A DNA stretch of 64,000 nucleotides from Parvibaculum sp040216885 (GCA_040216885.1 JAVJOG010000025.1:1-64000); one strand, 5' to 3'; positions 8,297-16,769 are shown, counted from the stretch's first letter. Translations and numbers: made by a program. Notes: generated by a model not told the origin, from the letters alone.

Positions 8297-9160
8297 ATGC
8301 CAAAGATTCTGAAGAAGTCTTTAAAGGGCAAAAAAGGGTCGAATGAGAAAGGTCCCGTAATTGTTTCTTGCGTGAACTTGAAAGGGGGAGTTGGCAAAAC
8401 AGCAATTGCTGTGAACTTTGCCGCTTTCTGTGGTCTTCAAGGATTCAAGACGCTGCTAGTGGATCTTGATCCGCAAACCAACGCGACGTTTTCATGCATC
8501 TCCGTGGAGACTTGGACAGAACACGCCGCAAAACATGGAACCGTGGCAAATCTACTGGGAGTGAGACAACATACTACGGCGGAGGGCAAGGCCAAGACCG
8601 CTCAAGACGTATTGCTGGAAGGCGTCTTCTCTTCAGTGGACCTTATCCCTTCTCATCTCGATTTGTTCACTATCGACTTGGATATGGGTTCGGAGGTTGC
8701 GCGCGAGACGCGACTCCGCCGCGCTTTAAAAGACATCGTTTCTGACTATGATATTGTCGTTTGTGATTGTCCCCCTAACCTGACGATACCAACGCAAAAT
8801 GCTTTGGCGCTGAGCACTCACTATGTAGTGCCTGTATCCCCAGACTTTCTATCAAGTCTTGGGATTGCGCTTCTGATAGGCAGAGTAGAGAAGCTCTCCG
8901 ATGCCTTAGAGACGCCGATCAAGCACGCGGGTATTGTGATGTCGCGGGTCGGTCGTCCCTCATATTTCAGGGAGCAGACGATTCAAACGCTCAGGTCGGA
9001 GTTTGGGGACAAGGTCTTCTCGACCGAGATCAAAGAGCGGTCCGCAGTAAGTGAGGCTGCTGCAAAAAATGTGTCAGTCTTTGGAATGCACGATGACACG
9101 GCGAAACGGGAGTTCTCAGATTTTGGCGAGGAGCTGCTAAAGGCAGTGGGTTTGAAATGA
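8297..9160 (+). CDS. ParA/MinD-type ATPase of an inserted three-gene cassette
   Basis: A 287-residue deviant-Walker P-loop ATPase. Residues 29-35 read KGGVGKT, the ParA-type Walker A with the signature lysine; LLVDLDPQ (Walker A') and IVVCDCPPNL (Walker B) follow, and a C-terminal part carries the ParA switch region. There is no N-terminal HTH or DNA-binding domain, only a basic 18-residue tail, so this resembles small ParA/Soj or cargo-positioning ATPases more than plasmid ParA with autoregulation. I chose ATG 8297 because GGGAGAAGGGG precedes it at a suitable distance; a TTG at 8279 is in frame. Codon use is clearly less GC-rich than in truA and murI on either side. It overlaps the next gene by 4 bases (ATGA). 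No ParB or parS-like repeat was seen nearby, so chromosome or plasmid partition is doubtful. Confidence 0.85.
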   Translation: MPKILKKSLKGKKGSNEKGPVIVSCVNLKGGVGKTAIAVNFAAFCGLQGFKTLLVDLDPQTNATFSCISVETWTEHAAKHGTVANLLGVRQHTTAEGKAKTAQDVLLEGVFSSVDLIPSHLDLFTIDLDMGSEVARETRLRRALKDIVSDYDIVVCDCPPNLTIPTQNALALSTHYVVPVSPDFLSSLGIALLIGRVEKLSDALETPIKHAGIVMSRVGRPSYFREQTIQTLRSEFGDKVFSTEIKERSAVSEAAAKNVSVFGMHDDTAKREFSDFGEELLKAVGLK

Positions 9161-9534
9161 AAACGCACGAGATAGCGAAGTTGTTGATGTCATTGGCGCG
9201 TGCATTGCAATCCGCGCCAAATCAAACTTTAGATGATCTGGCTAGCGGAGGAAGGAAGAGACGTGCCCCTGATCCAGATGAAATTCCAGTGGCACTTGGC
9301 ACGCTTGTTGCCCTCTCCGACGTTGACAAGAATCAGTGGTACAAGCTCATCCAAGAGAACAATTTTCCGATTGAGATTAGACCGAGAGATGCATCGCGTG
9401 ATGTGCTGGGAAAACTCCTTCGGTTTTTAGAGCAGAATCCTGAGGCTCGGAAAAAACTGACGAAGTCAAGAGTGGAACGCTCGTCTACTTCGCCTGAGCT
9501 CGCTAGGGCACTGCAGTTCCTTCTTCGATCATGA
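9157..9534 (+). CDS. Unknown 125-residue protein, middle gene of the ParA-like cassette
   Basis: I do not recognise this protein. It starts within the ATPase stop (ATGA) and overlaps the next start in the same way, so all three are probably made from one message. It is predicted mainly helical, with an N-terminal hydrophobic helix segment (IAKLLMSLARAL), a polar linker (GGRKRRAPDPDEI), a central helical domain (NQWYKLIQENNFP), and a basic helical C-terminus ending SPELARALQFLLRS. The central part resembles small helical adaptor or DNA-binding folds only in general character. No catalytic motif, signal peptide or membrane span was seen. It may link the ATPase to the third protein or to DNA; that is inference from gene order. 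Confidence 0.7.
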   Translation: MKTHEIAKLLMSLARALQSAPNQTLDDLASGGRKRRAPDPDEIPVALGTLVALSDVDKNQWYKLIQENNFPIEIRPRDASRDVLGKLLRFLEQNPEARKKLTKSRVERSSTSPELARALQFLLRS

Positions 9535-10277
9535 GTGACTTGGAAAAGGAGCTGGAAGCGAATTATGAGACGTTTCGAGAGGATTGGATAAGCCAAGCGA
9601 CCGCCAACCAGCTAGCATTAGCTTCGAGCAAGTTTTATCGTGACAGTTATCGAAGGATAGCCTGTCTGCAGGCGATGAAAGCGGATTTGGTGGCTGGAAA
9701 TTTCAGCCCGGAAAGCGCGGCCTTCTTTCTGGAGGCTCAGAACGATGCGCTGGTTTCTCATGTGAATGCGTCGTCGGGAGCATGGCGACCTGCGCTACAG
9801 TCTTTGCGTAGTTGCATAGAGAATGTTCTCAATTCGATTTTCTACAATGAGCACCCCGTCGAGTTGCTGTTGTGGAAGTCAGGTCGTCACAAGATGACGT
9901 TTACCGATTTGCACAAATACTTCGTAGCGCACCCGGCCCTGTCGTCCATGCCCGGGGCTCTGACGGGGCTCGTGGAAATAAAGAACGAGTACGCGACTCT
10001 ATCGAAGGCAGTTCACGCTTCAGCCGCAAACTTCAGGATGACAGACGGGGCGGCGGCTATTCTTCTGTGGAGCGCGGACGCTTCTAAAGCTTCAATGTGG
10101 TCAACTCGAGAGCGCAAGGTAATTGAAGCCCTGTGTTTACTTATGTGTTGCCTGAACAAAGAACGTTTGCAGGGAACCAAGCTGACAGGACTCCGACAAA
10201 TTTTGTATTTTTCCATAGGTGCGCAAAAGCGAGCTGAACTAAAGAAGAGTCTGAAGATATCTATACAAAAGCCCTAG
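9531..10277 (+). CDS. Unknown 248-residue helical protein, possible HEPN/DUF5677-like effector
   Basis: I do not recognise this protein with confidence. It is all-helical in appearance, without signal peptide or membrane spans. The segment ALQSLRSCIENVLNSIFY followed later by EYATLSKAVHAS has the look of HEPN-related or DUF5677-like proteins, where a conserved Arg/Glu helix and a Ser-x-x-x-His helix pack together. A strict HEPN RNase signature (R-x4-6-H) is not present, so nuclease activity is not supported. It is the last gene of the cassette and ends next to the murI stop (TAG 10275-10277 against murI stop 10278-10280). Codon use matches the other two cassette genes rather than the chromosome. 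Last-position, unknown helical proteins behind an ATPase are often effectors; this is inference. Confidence 0.7.
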   Translation: MSDLEKELEANYETFREDWISQATANQLALASSKFYRDSYRRIACLQAMKADLVAGNFSPESAAFFLEAQNDALVSHVNASSGAWRPALQSLRSCIENVLNSIFYNEHPVELLLWKSGRHKMTFTDLHKYFVAHPALSSMPGALTGLVEIKNEYATLSKAVHASAANFRMTDGAAAILLWSADASKASMWSTRERKVIEALCLLMCCLNKERLQGTKLTGLRQILYFSIGAQKRAELKKSLKISIQKP

Positions 10278-11102
10278 CTAGCTCGGCCTTATATCCACCA
10301 GCTCGACATCCTTCGCACGAATTTTCTCGCCGAAGAAAATCCCCCCGACGCGCGCAAAGCGCTCCGGGCTGTCGGTCGCCATGAAGCGCGTCTTTCCCTT
10401 GCCGCGCCGCTTCGCCGCGAGGCTGCGTTCGGCAAGCGCCGTCTCGACGGCCTTGGCGGTCGTCGCGGCGCTGTCGACCAGCTTCACTCCCTTGCCCGCC
10501 GCCTTGCCGATCACGCGCGCCAGCACCGGAAAATGCGTACAGCCCAGCACCAGCGTATCGGGCGCGCCGCGGCCCTTGAAGAGCGGCGCCAGATAGCGCT
10601 TCGCCGCCGCCTCGGCGACCTCGCCCTTCACCCAGCCTTCTTCCGCCAGCGTCACGAACAGCCCGCACGGCGCCTGCACGACTTTCGCCTCCGGCATCAG
10701 CGCATGGATCGCGCGGACGTAGGCGCCGCCCTTCACCGTCGCCTCGGTGCCGATAACGCCGATGCGCCCGCTCTTCGTCGCCGCGACGCCGGCCTTCGCG
10801 CCGGGCTCGATCACGCCGATCACCGGCAGCGGCTTCAGCGCTTCCGTCAGTGGATCGATCGCAACGGCGGAGGCGGTGTTGCAGGCGATCACCACCATCT
10901 TGACGTCATGGCCCATCAGGTGCCGCGTTGCCTGCGTCGCGTAAGCCGTCACGGTCTCCGCGCTCTTGGTGCCGTAAGGCAGCCGCGCCGTGTCGCCGAG
11001 ATAGACGAGATCCTCATGCGGCAGCCGCTTGCGCAGCGCCTTCAAAACGGTGATGCCGCCGATGCCGCTGTCGAAAACCCCGTTGGGCCGGTTGTCGCTC
11101 AG
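10278..11102 (-). CDS. murI: Glutamate racemase
   Basis: The product makes D-glutamate for peptidoglycan. It contains the catalytic aspartate in FDSGIGG, the two catalytic cysteines in ACNTAS and GCTHFP, and the LGDTARLPYG segment. The first ATG in frame (11045) would remove the FDSGIGG strand and the catalytic Asp, so it cannot be the true start. No ATG, GTG or TTG lies in frame before that motif. A CTG at 11102-11100 sits 5 bases after a GGAGGA Shine-Dalgarno and overlaps the Yip1 stop as CTGA, copying the ATGA coupling seen elsewhere. I therefore propose CTG as start, giving 274 residues, the family norm. It is the last gene of dapD-dapE-Yip1-murI. Confidence 0.9.
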   Translation of the reverse strand: MSDNRPNGVFDSGIGGITVLKALRKRLPHEDLVYLGDTARLPYGTKSAETVTAYATQATRHLMGHDVKMVVIACNTASAVAIDPLTEALKPLPVIGVIEPGAKAGVAATKSGRIGVIGTEATVKGGAYVRAIHALMPEAKVVQAPCGLFVTLAEEGWVKGEVAEAAAKRYLAPLFKGRGAPDTLVLGCTHFPVLARVIGKAAGKGVKLVDSAATTAKAVETALAERSLAAKRRGKGKTRFMATDSPERFARVGGIFFGEKIRAKDVELVDIRPS

Positions 11103-11704
11103 GATATTCCTCCGCCGGTCAGGAACAGCGCGCCCAGCAACTGGTCGATCGTGAGGCTGAGCACGAGATCGAAAATCAGGATCGCCGCCGCCGTGCCCGC
11201 CCCGGCGCCGAGCACCGTGCGCGCGATCTGCCAGCGATACCAGCCGAGCAGCGCCAGTGCCGGCAGCGACAGCACCATCGCGCCGCCGGCCGGCAAAACG
11301 CCCAGCGAATAGGGGATCAGCGGCAGCGCGAATGCCGCCGATGTCAGCAGCATGCCCCAGTTATAGGTGATGAGATAGGCCGTATAGTTGGGTCCGAGAT
11401 TGAGCGCCCGCGCGACGCGCAGCATCGCGGCGAGGAAGAGCGCCCAATAGATCAGCGTGCTGGCGATCTCGACCGCGATGAAGGCGCCAAACGAAACCTC
11501 GAACGACACATCGAGTTCCGATTGTGCGATCTGCCAGAGCGCGGTCGCGGTGAAGAAGAGGATCGGAACCGAAAGTGCGAGGCCCGTGAACGAGCGCAGC
11601 GCCCCGTCGGCCGAAAGATCGAAACAGTCGCGCGCGCTTTCCTCGCGCTTGACGATCCGCCACGCGCCGGTCAGCCCGTTGGTGATTTCGGTGATGCCGG
11701 TCAT
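11099..11704 (-). CDS. Yip1-domain integral membrane protein
   Basis: A 201-residue membrane protein with about five hydrophobic segments (near residues 38-60, 72-97, 110-130, 135-155, 165-190) and a polar N-terminus (TNGLTGAWRIVKREESARDCFDLSADG). The layout resembles bacterial Yip1-domain proteins that are common beside dapE and truA in alphaproteobacteria; their function is not known. Its start overlaps the dapE stop (ATGA) and its stop overlaps the proposed CTG start of murI. The shared operon with cell-wall precursor genes suggests an envelope role, as inference only. Confidence 0.7.
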   Translation of the reverse strand: MTGITEITNGLTGAWRIVKREESARDCFDLSADGALRSFTGLALSVPILFFTATALWQIAQSELDVSFEVSFGAFIAVEIASTLIYWALFLAAMLRVARALNLGPNYTAYLITYNWGMLLTSAAFALPLIPYSLGVLPAGGAMVLSLPALALLGWYRWQIARTVLGAGAGTAAAILIFDLVLSLTIDQLLGALFLTGGGIS

Positions 11705-12879
11705 GCGCCGGCCCGGCCGGAGAAATAGCCGCGCAGCACCGCCTCGTAGATGTCGGCAAGCCGCGCAATGTCGTCGACGCCGGCGTTTTCATCGGTCTTG
11801 TGCATGGTCGCGTTGGTCAGGCCGAACTCGACGACGGGCGCGTGAGAGCGAATGAACCGCGCATCCGACGTGCCGCCGCTGGTCGAAAGCTCCGGCGTCA
11901 CGCCCGTCACCTGTTCGGCCGCCTCGGCGACCAGCGCCGAGAAATTTCCGGGCTCGGTCATGAAAGCCTCGCCCGAAATCACCGCCTTGAAATCGTAGCG
12001 CGCGCCGGTTTCGGCGGCGACCGCGTCGAAGACGCTCCGCATCCACGCCTCCAGCGACGCGCCCGTATGCAGATCGTTGAAACGAATGTTGAAAACCGCC
12101 CGCGCGCTTCCCGGAATGACATTGGTCGCCATGTTGCCGACATCGACCGAGGTGATTTCGAGATTGGACGGCTGGAAATGCGGCGTCCCCTCGTCCAGCA
12201 CATGGGCGTCGAGCCGCCGCAGCATTTCGAGAAGCGGCGGCACCGGGTTGTCGGCAAGCTGCGGATAGGCGACATGGCCTTGCGTGCCTGTCACCGTCAG
12301 CCAGCCGTTGATGCTGCCGCGCCGCCCGACCTTGATCGTGTCGCCGAGCCGGTCGACGCAGGTCGGCTCGCCGACGATGCAATGGTCGATCGTCTCGCCG
12401 CGCGCCGCCAGCCGCTCCAGCATCTTCTTCGTGCCGTTGATGCTCGGGCCTTCTTCGTCGCCGGTAATCAGCAGGCTGATCGAACCCTGAAAGCCGTCCG
12501 CCGCCACTCGCTGCGCCGCGGCGACGAAACTGGCGATGGCGCTCTTCATGTCGGCGGCGCCCCGCCCATAGAGCCGCCCGTCCTTCACCTCCGCCGCGAA
12601 GGGGTCGACCGTCCAGGCGCCGGCCTCGCCCACCGGCACGACATCGGTATGCCCGGCAAAACAGAAATGGGGGCTGCCGCTGCCGAGCCGCGCATAGAGA
12701 TTGTCGATGTCGGGCGTGTCCTTGTCGGAAAATCGCATCCGCTCGCAGGTGAAGCCCAAGGGCGTCAGATAGCGTTCCAGCACGCCAAGCGCCCCCGCAT
12801 CGGCCGGCGTCACGCTCGGGCAGCGGATCAGGTCGACGGCAATGTCGAGTGGGCGATAGGGTGTGGCGGGTGCGGTCAT
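11701..12879 (-). CDS. dapE: Succinyl-diaminopimelate desuccinylase
   Basis: A 392-residue M20 family zinc hydrolase that releases LL-diaminopimelate from the N-succinyl derivative in the lysine/peptidoglycan branch. Metal and catalytic residues are visible: H in FAGHTDVVP, D in GRGAADMKS, the Glu pair in TGDEEGPSINGT, E in VGEPTC and H near the C-terminus in NATMHKTDE. I chose ATG 12879 (MTAPATPYRPLDIA); the frame is open to 12915 but the extra residues are not family-like. It follows dapD by 46 bases and overlaps the Yip1 gene start by 4 bases. Confidence 0.95.
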   Translation of the reverse strand: MTAPATPYRPLDIAVDLIRCPSVTPADAGALGVLERYLTPLGFTCERMRFSDKDTPDIDNLYARLGSGSPHFCFAGHTDVVPVGEAGAWTVDPFAAEVKDGRLYGRGAADMKSAIASFVAAAQRVAADGFQGSISLLITGDEEGPSINGTKKMLERLAARGETIDHCIVGEPTCVDRLGDTIKVGRRGSINGWLTVTGTQGHVAYPQLADNPVPPLLEMLRRLDAHVLDEGTPHFQPSNLEITSVDVGNMATNVIPGSARAVFNIRFNDLHTGASLEAWMRSVFDAVAAETGARYDFKAVISGEAFMTEPGNFSALVAEAAEQVTGVTPELSTSGGTSDARFIRSHAPVVEFGLTNATMHKTDENAGVDDIARLADIYEAVLRGYFSGRAGA

Positions 12880-12925
12880 GGCACCTTGGTAGCCCGCCGC
12901 CCGCCGCGCCGTCAATTAACTCCGC

Positions 12926-13771
12926 TCAGTCGCGCAACAACTCGTTGATCGCGGTCTTGGCCCGCGTTTGCGCATCGACCGTTTTGACGATGACGCAGCA
13001 ATAAAGCGACGGCGAAGGCGCGCCGTTCGGGTTGGGCTTGCCCGGCAGCGAGCCCGGCACCACCACCGAATAGGGCGGCACCTTGCCGATATGAACCTCG
13101 CCGGTCGCCCGGTCGATGATCTTGGTCGAGGCCGAAATGAAGACGCCCATCGAGAGCACCGCCCCCTCGCCGACGATCACCCCTTCCACCACCTCCGAGC
13201 GCGCGCCGATGAAGCAGTTGTCCTCGATGATGACCGGGTTGGCCTGCAACGGCTCCAGCACGCCGCCAATGCCGACGCCGCCCGAAAGGTGACAGTTCTT
13301 GCCGATCTGCGCGCAGGAACCCACCGTGACCCAGGTGTCGACCATCGTTCCCTCGTCGACATAGGCCCCGAGATTGACGAAGGACGGCATCACCACCACA
13401 CCGGGCGCGATATAGGCCGAGCGGCGCACCACGGCGCCGGGCACCGCACGAAACCCCGCCTTGCGGAACTCGGCTTCGCCCCAGCCGGCGAATTTCGACG
13501 GCACCTTGTCCCACCAGTTGGTGTCGGTGCCGGGCCCGCCGGCGATCAGCGCCATGTCGTTGAGGCGGAAGGAGAGCAGCACGGCCTTCTTGAGCCATTG
13601 ATGCACCACCCACTCATCCTTGAACTTCTCGGCGACCCGCGCCCGGCCGCTGTCCAGCGCGTTCAGCGCCGCGTCCACGGCCTCGCGCACTTCGCCCCTG
13701 GTCTCGAAATTGACGGCGTCGCGATTGTCGAAGGCGGCCTCGATGACGGGCTTGAGGTCGGCAAGGGTCAT
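12926..13771 (-). CDS. dapD: Tetrahydrodipicolinate N-succinyltransferase
   Basis: A 281-residue acyltransferase that succinylates tetrahydrodipicolinate from succinyl-CoA. The middle of the protein is a left-handed beta-helix of hexapeptide repeats (for example APGVVVMPSFVNLGAYVDEG and the GEGAVLSMGVFI stretch), flanked by a helical N-terminal domain. I chose ATG 13771 because GAGG stands 7 bases upstream; a GTG at 13783 in the same frame is possible. It is the first gene of the leftward dapD-dapE-Yip1-murI operon, so its promoter should lie in 13772-13850. Confidence 0.95.
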   Translation of the reverse strand: MTLADLKPVIEAAFDNRDAVNFETRGEVREAVDAALNALDSGRARVAEKFKDEWVVHQWLKKAVLLSFRLNDMALIAGGPGTDTNWWDKVPSKFAGWGEAEFRKAGFRAVPGAVVRRSAYIAPGVVVMPSFVNLGAYVDEGTMVDTWVTVGSCAQIGKNCHLSGGVGIGGVLEPLQANPVIIEDNCFIGARSEVVEGVIVGEGAVLSMGVFISASTKIIDRATGEVHIGKVPPYSVVVPGSLPGKPNPNGAPSPSLYCCVIVKTVDAQTRAKTAINELLRD

Positions 13772-13846
13772 GGGGTTCCTCACGAGGATAGGGGGCGGGG
13801 CCGGGGCAAGATAGCCTCAGGCCTCACCCTGTCAACCAATGCAGAA

Positions 13847-13876
13847 AAGCCCACCCGCCCCTGGGGGGCGGGTCGA
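13847..13876 (-). terminator. Probable intrinsic terminator downstream of the EAL gene
   Basis: On the reverse strand ACCCGCCCC and GGGGCGGGT form a 9-bp GC stem with a 3-base loop, followed by GGGC and a TTTT run. It lies about 80 bases past the EAL stop and just before the dapD promoter region, separating the two transcripts. Confidence 0.5.
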
Positions 13877-13954
13877 CAAAATTCGAGCGTCGGCGAAGAA
13901 TTTTTCGGGGCGGGGGAAAGCGTTGCGCTCCGGCGCCTGCTTTTGCTTTCCGCC

Positions 13955-15229
13955 TCAATCCGCCGCGATCGAAAGCGCCGGCGCGTCCTCGCGCAGCGCG
14001 CTTTCGCGCACCGGCCGGGGTTCGCCGAACAGGAAGCCCTGTCCGAGCTCGACATTGAGATCGAGAATGTCGACCACCTCGCGCTCCGCTTCCACCTTGT
14101 CGGCGATCAGCTGGATGCCGTTGCGGCGCAACAGTTCCTTCAAATCGCCGGCGTCGATGTCGCCCGACGCCATCTGCCGCCCGTCGAGCAGCGTCTCCGC
14201 CGACACCTTGATGAAGCGGAAATTGCGGTCGTGCAGCACTTTCGGGTCGAGCTTCAGGCTCGTCACCTGGTCCATCGAGAAGCGGAAGCCGAGCGCGGCC
14301 AGCGCCTCGAAGCTCGCCTGTTCCACAGGCCCCGCGCCGTTCACCGTCATCTGGCTGAATTCGAAGATCAGGTGCTGTGCCAGATCCTTGTTGTGCTGCA
14401 TATATTCGATGAACTGCGGAAAGAAATCCGAGTCGAGCAGCGAGAAGGCCGAGATGTTGCAGAAGACGCCGGCCTTGCTGTTGCGCTGCGCGAGTTTGCG
14501 CACCACCTGGATGCAGCGGAAAAGCAGAATGTTGTCGACGGCCGGCATCATCCCGGCGGGTTCGGCGACGCGCATATAGTCGCGCGGCATGATGAGTTCG
14601 CCCTTGTCGGTGCGCAGCCGCGAAAGACCCTCGTAATACAGCACCTTGCGCTGCGGCAGGCTGACCACCGGCTGCAGGTAGAGATCGACGCGATTGGTTT
14701 CGAGCGAACGGCGGATCGCGTCCAGCAGTTCGGCGTCGTTCATCTGTTCGATGCCGCGTTCGGGCGCCGGCGGCGGCACGTCGCTTTCCGGCGTCGCGTA
14801 GGAGGGCGCCGGCGCTTCGATGGCGGGCGCTTCCGTCGCGGCGGCAACGGTGCTGGCGGCGCGCGTTTCGGCGAGCCGCTTGACGAGGCTTTCGATGACG
14901 CGGATTTCCGAGAAGATGCGTTCCATGCGCTCGGCCGTTTCGCGCTCGAAGCGTTCTTCCATTTCGACGATCTTGTCGGCCGCGTCGTCGAGATCGCGCG
15001 ACAGCCCGGCGGCAAGGCTGGTCAGTTCCTGCAACTCGCGCCGCACTTCCTTGCGCTCGATGGTGCGCGAGATCGCGGCATGCGCTTCGGCGCCCAGCAG
15101 GCAGGCGATAAGCCCGCCCAGCGCCGCGAGTTTCGGATCGAACCCGAAAATCTCGATCGCCCCGAAAGTAAGCCCGATCGACGGCAGCACATAAAGCAGC
15201 GTGGCGGCGGAATGTTTGATCGACGACAT
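13955..15229 (-). CDS. TipF-like membrane-anchored degenerate EAL protein
   Basis: A 424-residue protein with two N-terminal hydrophobic segments (about residues 8-26 and 33-50), a long coiled coil (about 55-120), an Ala/Pro linker and a C-terminal EAL domain (about 170-410). The EAL signature reads EGL; the ExxE step reads EFSQ; the DDFG loop reads MDQVT; KID reads IKVS and EGVE reads DKVE. Several metal ligands are therefore lost, and cyclic-di-GMP hydrolysis is unlikely. This layout is that of Caulobacter TipF, a c-di-GMP receptor needed for flagellar assembly, and a receptor role is my inference. It is a single gene between dapD and the C69 gene. Confidence 0.85.
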   Translation of the reverse strand: MSSIKHSAATLLYVLPSIGLTFGAIEIFGFDPKLAALGGLIACLLGAEAHAAISRTIERKEVRRELQELTSLAAGLSRDLDDAADKIVEMEERFERETAERMERIFSEIRVIESLVKRLAETRAASTVAAATEAPAIEAPAPSYATPESDVPPPAPERGIEQMNDAELLDAIRRSLETNRVDLYLQPVVSLPQRKVLYYEGLSRLRTDKGELIMPRDYMRVAEPAGMMPAVDNILLFRCIQVVRKLAQRNSKAGVFCNISAFSLLDSDFFPQFIEYMQHNKDLAQHLIFEFSQMTVNGAGPVEQASFEALAALGFRFSMDQVTSLKLDPKVLHDRNFRFIKVSAETLLDGRQMASGDIDAGDLKELLRRNGIQLIADKVEAEREVVDILDLNVELGQGFLFGEPRPVRESALREDAPALSIAAD

Positions 15230-15326
15230 GGAAAAGACCCCCGTTCCCCCGGGAAAACCCGAAGATTCACTCGATCTTCACCCTATGCCCGAGCCCTTGA
15301 GAAACGGTTAACTATGCGGCGCACCC

Positions 15327-16694
15327 TCACCCCCTGAACCGCGCCTGCCGCCCCAGGCTCCCCCAATGCGCGGCCATCGGCGCTGACGGCCGGAAAGCCG
15401 GGTTCTCCGGCACGGCCCGCACCTTGTCGAGCCACCGTTCCTCGGCGGCATCCGCCTCGCGCCAGATTGCGGCGGCAAGCGCCCCGGCTTCGGCCGCGCT
15501 CCCGCCGCGCGCCAGCAGCGCCTCGACCCGGGCGACGAACGACGCCTCCAGCCGGTCGCGCTCGCCCGCATAGGCCGCCAGCCTTTCGGGATAGTTCCGC
15601 AGCACCGCCCGGTGCAGCCGCTCATGCCGCCACCAGCGTGTCCGCGCGTCGAACGTATCGCCGGGCGCCGGCCCGAAATCGGGCAGCCCCGCGCCCGTCC
15701 ATCCGGGCCCGAAAAACACCGGCTTGAAAATGCCGGTATCGGGTGCCGCCGTTGCGGTCAGCCAATGCACCGCCCTTCCGCTTCCGAGTTCCGCCACCCA
15801 CGACGCCGTCGTCTGCCCGAAGCGCCGCACCGGCCCATAGGTCGCATGCGCCGACACCGCGCCGCCGAGGATGCCGTCCGGCCGCCAGCGCGGATTGCGC
15901 GCTGCCTCAGCCCCGTGGTCGCGCAGAAACCGCATCATGTCGGGGCCCCGGATGCCGCCGGTCTTGGCGCCCAGCAATGCGCTGGTCCGGCACCAGCGCT
16001 GATGCCCGCTCGCCAGCGCCGAGCGTTTGCGATTGGCAAAGATCTCGGCGAAGTCGAAATCCTGACCCGAAGGCGCCAGCCCATGCGCTTGTGCGAGCCG
16101 CGCCGCGCCGTCGCTCAGCCGCTCGACATCGCACCCGATCGTGTAGGCGTTCGAAATGCTGCGTTTGTCGCGCACCCGCTCCACCGCCCATTCGCGCCCC
16201 ACCGTCTCCAGCACAAAGGCATCGCCCGCCGCATCGGCGATAATGAACGCGTTGTGATATTCGAAGCGGCCTTTATGCGCGCAATTGCCGCCTTGCCCGT
16301 GCCGTTCGAGCAATGCCGTAATGACATCGACCGCCTCTTCGGCGCTCGCCCCGCGTTCAAGCCCGAGGCGCAACAGATCCATGCCGATCAGCGCCGGTTC
16401 CGCCTGCGGCGCGATCTTCGCATGCACCGCTTCGTTGCCGATCACGACGCCATGTTCGTTGGCGCCCATCTCCGCGCCCCACATCCAGAACGGCCGCGAC
16501 AGCAACACGGCATGGTTGCGCGCGACCTGCGGGATCGAAATATAGGTGCAGGCAAGCGCGGCGCCTGCCTCATGCGCCGCCGACGGCACGAACAGCGGAT
16601 ACTGCGCCTCGTTGGCCTCGCGGTCGGAATTCTTGGCAAACAACAGCGCGCCGCTCGCCGTCGTCTGCCCCCGCGCCACCAGCGTATCGCACAT
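15327..16694 (-). CDS. C69 family peptidase, secernin-like
   Basis: A 455-residue Ntn-hydrolase. The start at 16694 places a cysteine second (MCDTLVA), the N-terminal nucleophile of C69 dipeptidases and secernins after methionine removal. LLFAKNSDRE follows directly and FWMWGAEMGANEHGVVIGNEA is the central signature. Longer readings from upstream in-frame starts (to 16781) would bury the nucleophile and are rejected. Substrates are probably dipeptides or other amide bonds; secernin specificity is not defined. It is divergent from the glutathione peroxidase, with 75 bases between the starts. No signal peptide is evident, so a cytosolic role is expected. Confidence 0.88.
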   Translation of the reverse strand: MCDTLVARGQTTASGALLFAKNSDREANEAQYPLFVPSAAHEAGAALACTYISIPQVARNHAVLLSRPFWMWGAEMGANEHGVVIGNEAVHAKIAPQAEPALIGMDLLRLGLERGASAEEAVDVITALLERHGQGGNCAHKGRFEYHNAFIIADAAGDAFVLETVGREWAVERVRDKRSISNAYTIGCDVERLSDGAARLAQAHGLAPSGQDFDFAEIFANRKRSALASGHQRWCRTSALLGAKTGGIRGPDMMRFLRDHGAEAARNPRWRPDGILGGAVSAHATYGPVRRFGQTTASWVAELGSGRAVHWLTATAAPDTGIFKPVFFGPGWTGAGLPDFGPAPGDTFDARTRWWRHERLHRAVLRNYPERLAAYAGERDRLEASFVARVEALLARGGSAAEAGALAAAIWREADAAEERWLDKVRAVPENPAFRPSAPMAAHWGSLGRQARFRG

Positions 16695-16769
16695 GAGTTC
16701 CGTCTCCCTCGCCGTCCCCGAGCCCCATGCTATAATGTCCGCCAACGAAAAGGCGAGGAGGCCTCCGAA

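Noticed and set aside
8297..9160. Chromosome-partition ParA as the role of the 8.3 kb ATPase
   Set aside because: No ParB partner nearby, no parS-like dyads, and the gene sits in an inserted low-GC cassette rather than near an origin.
12968..15337. 789-codon frame antisense to dapD and the EAL gene
   Set aside because: Covers two confident genes; no domain could be seen in the translation.
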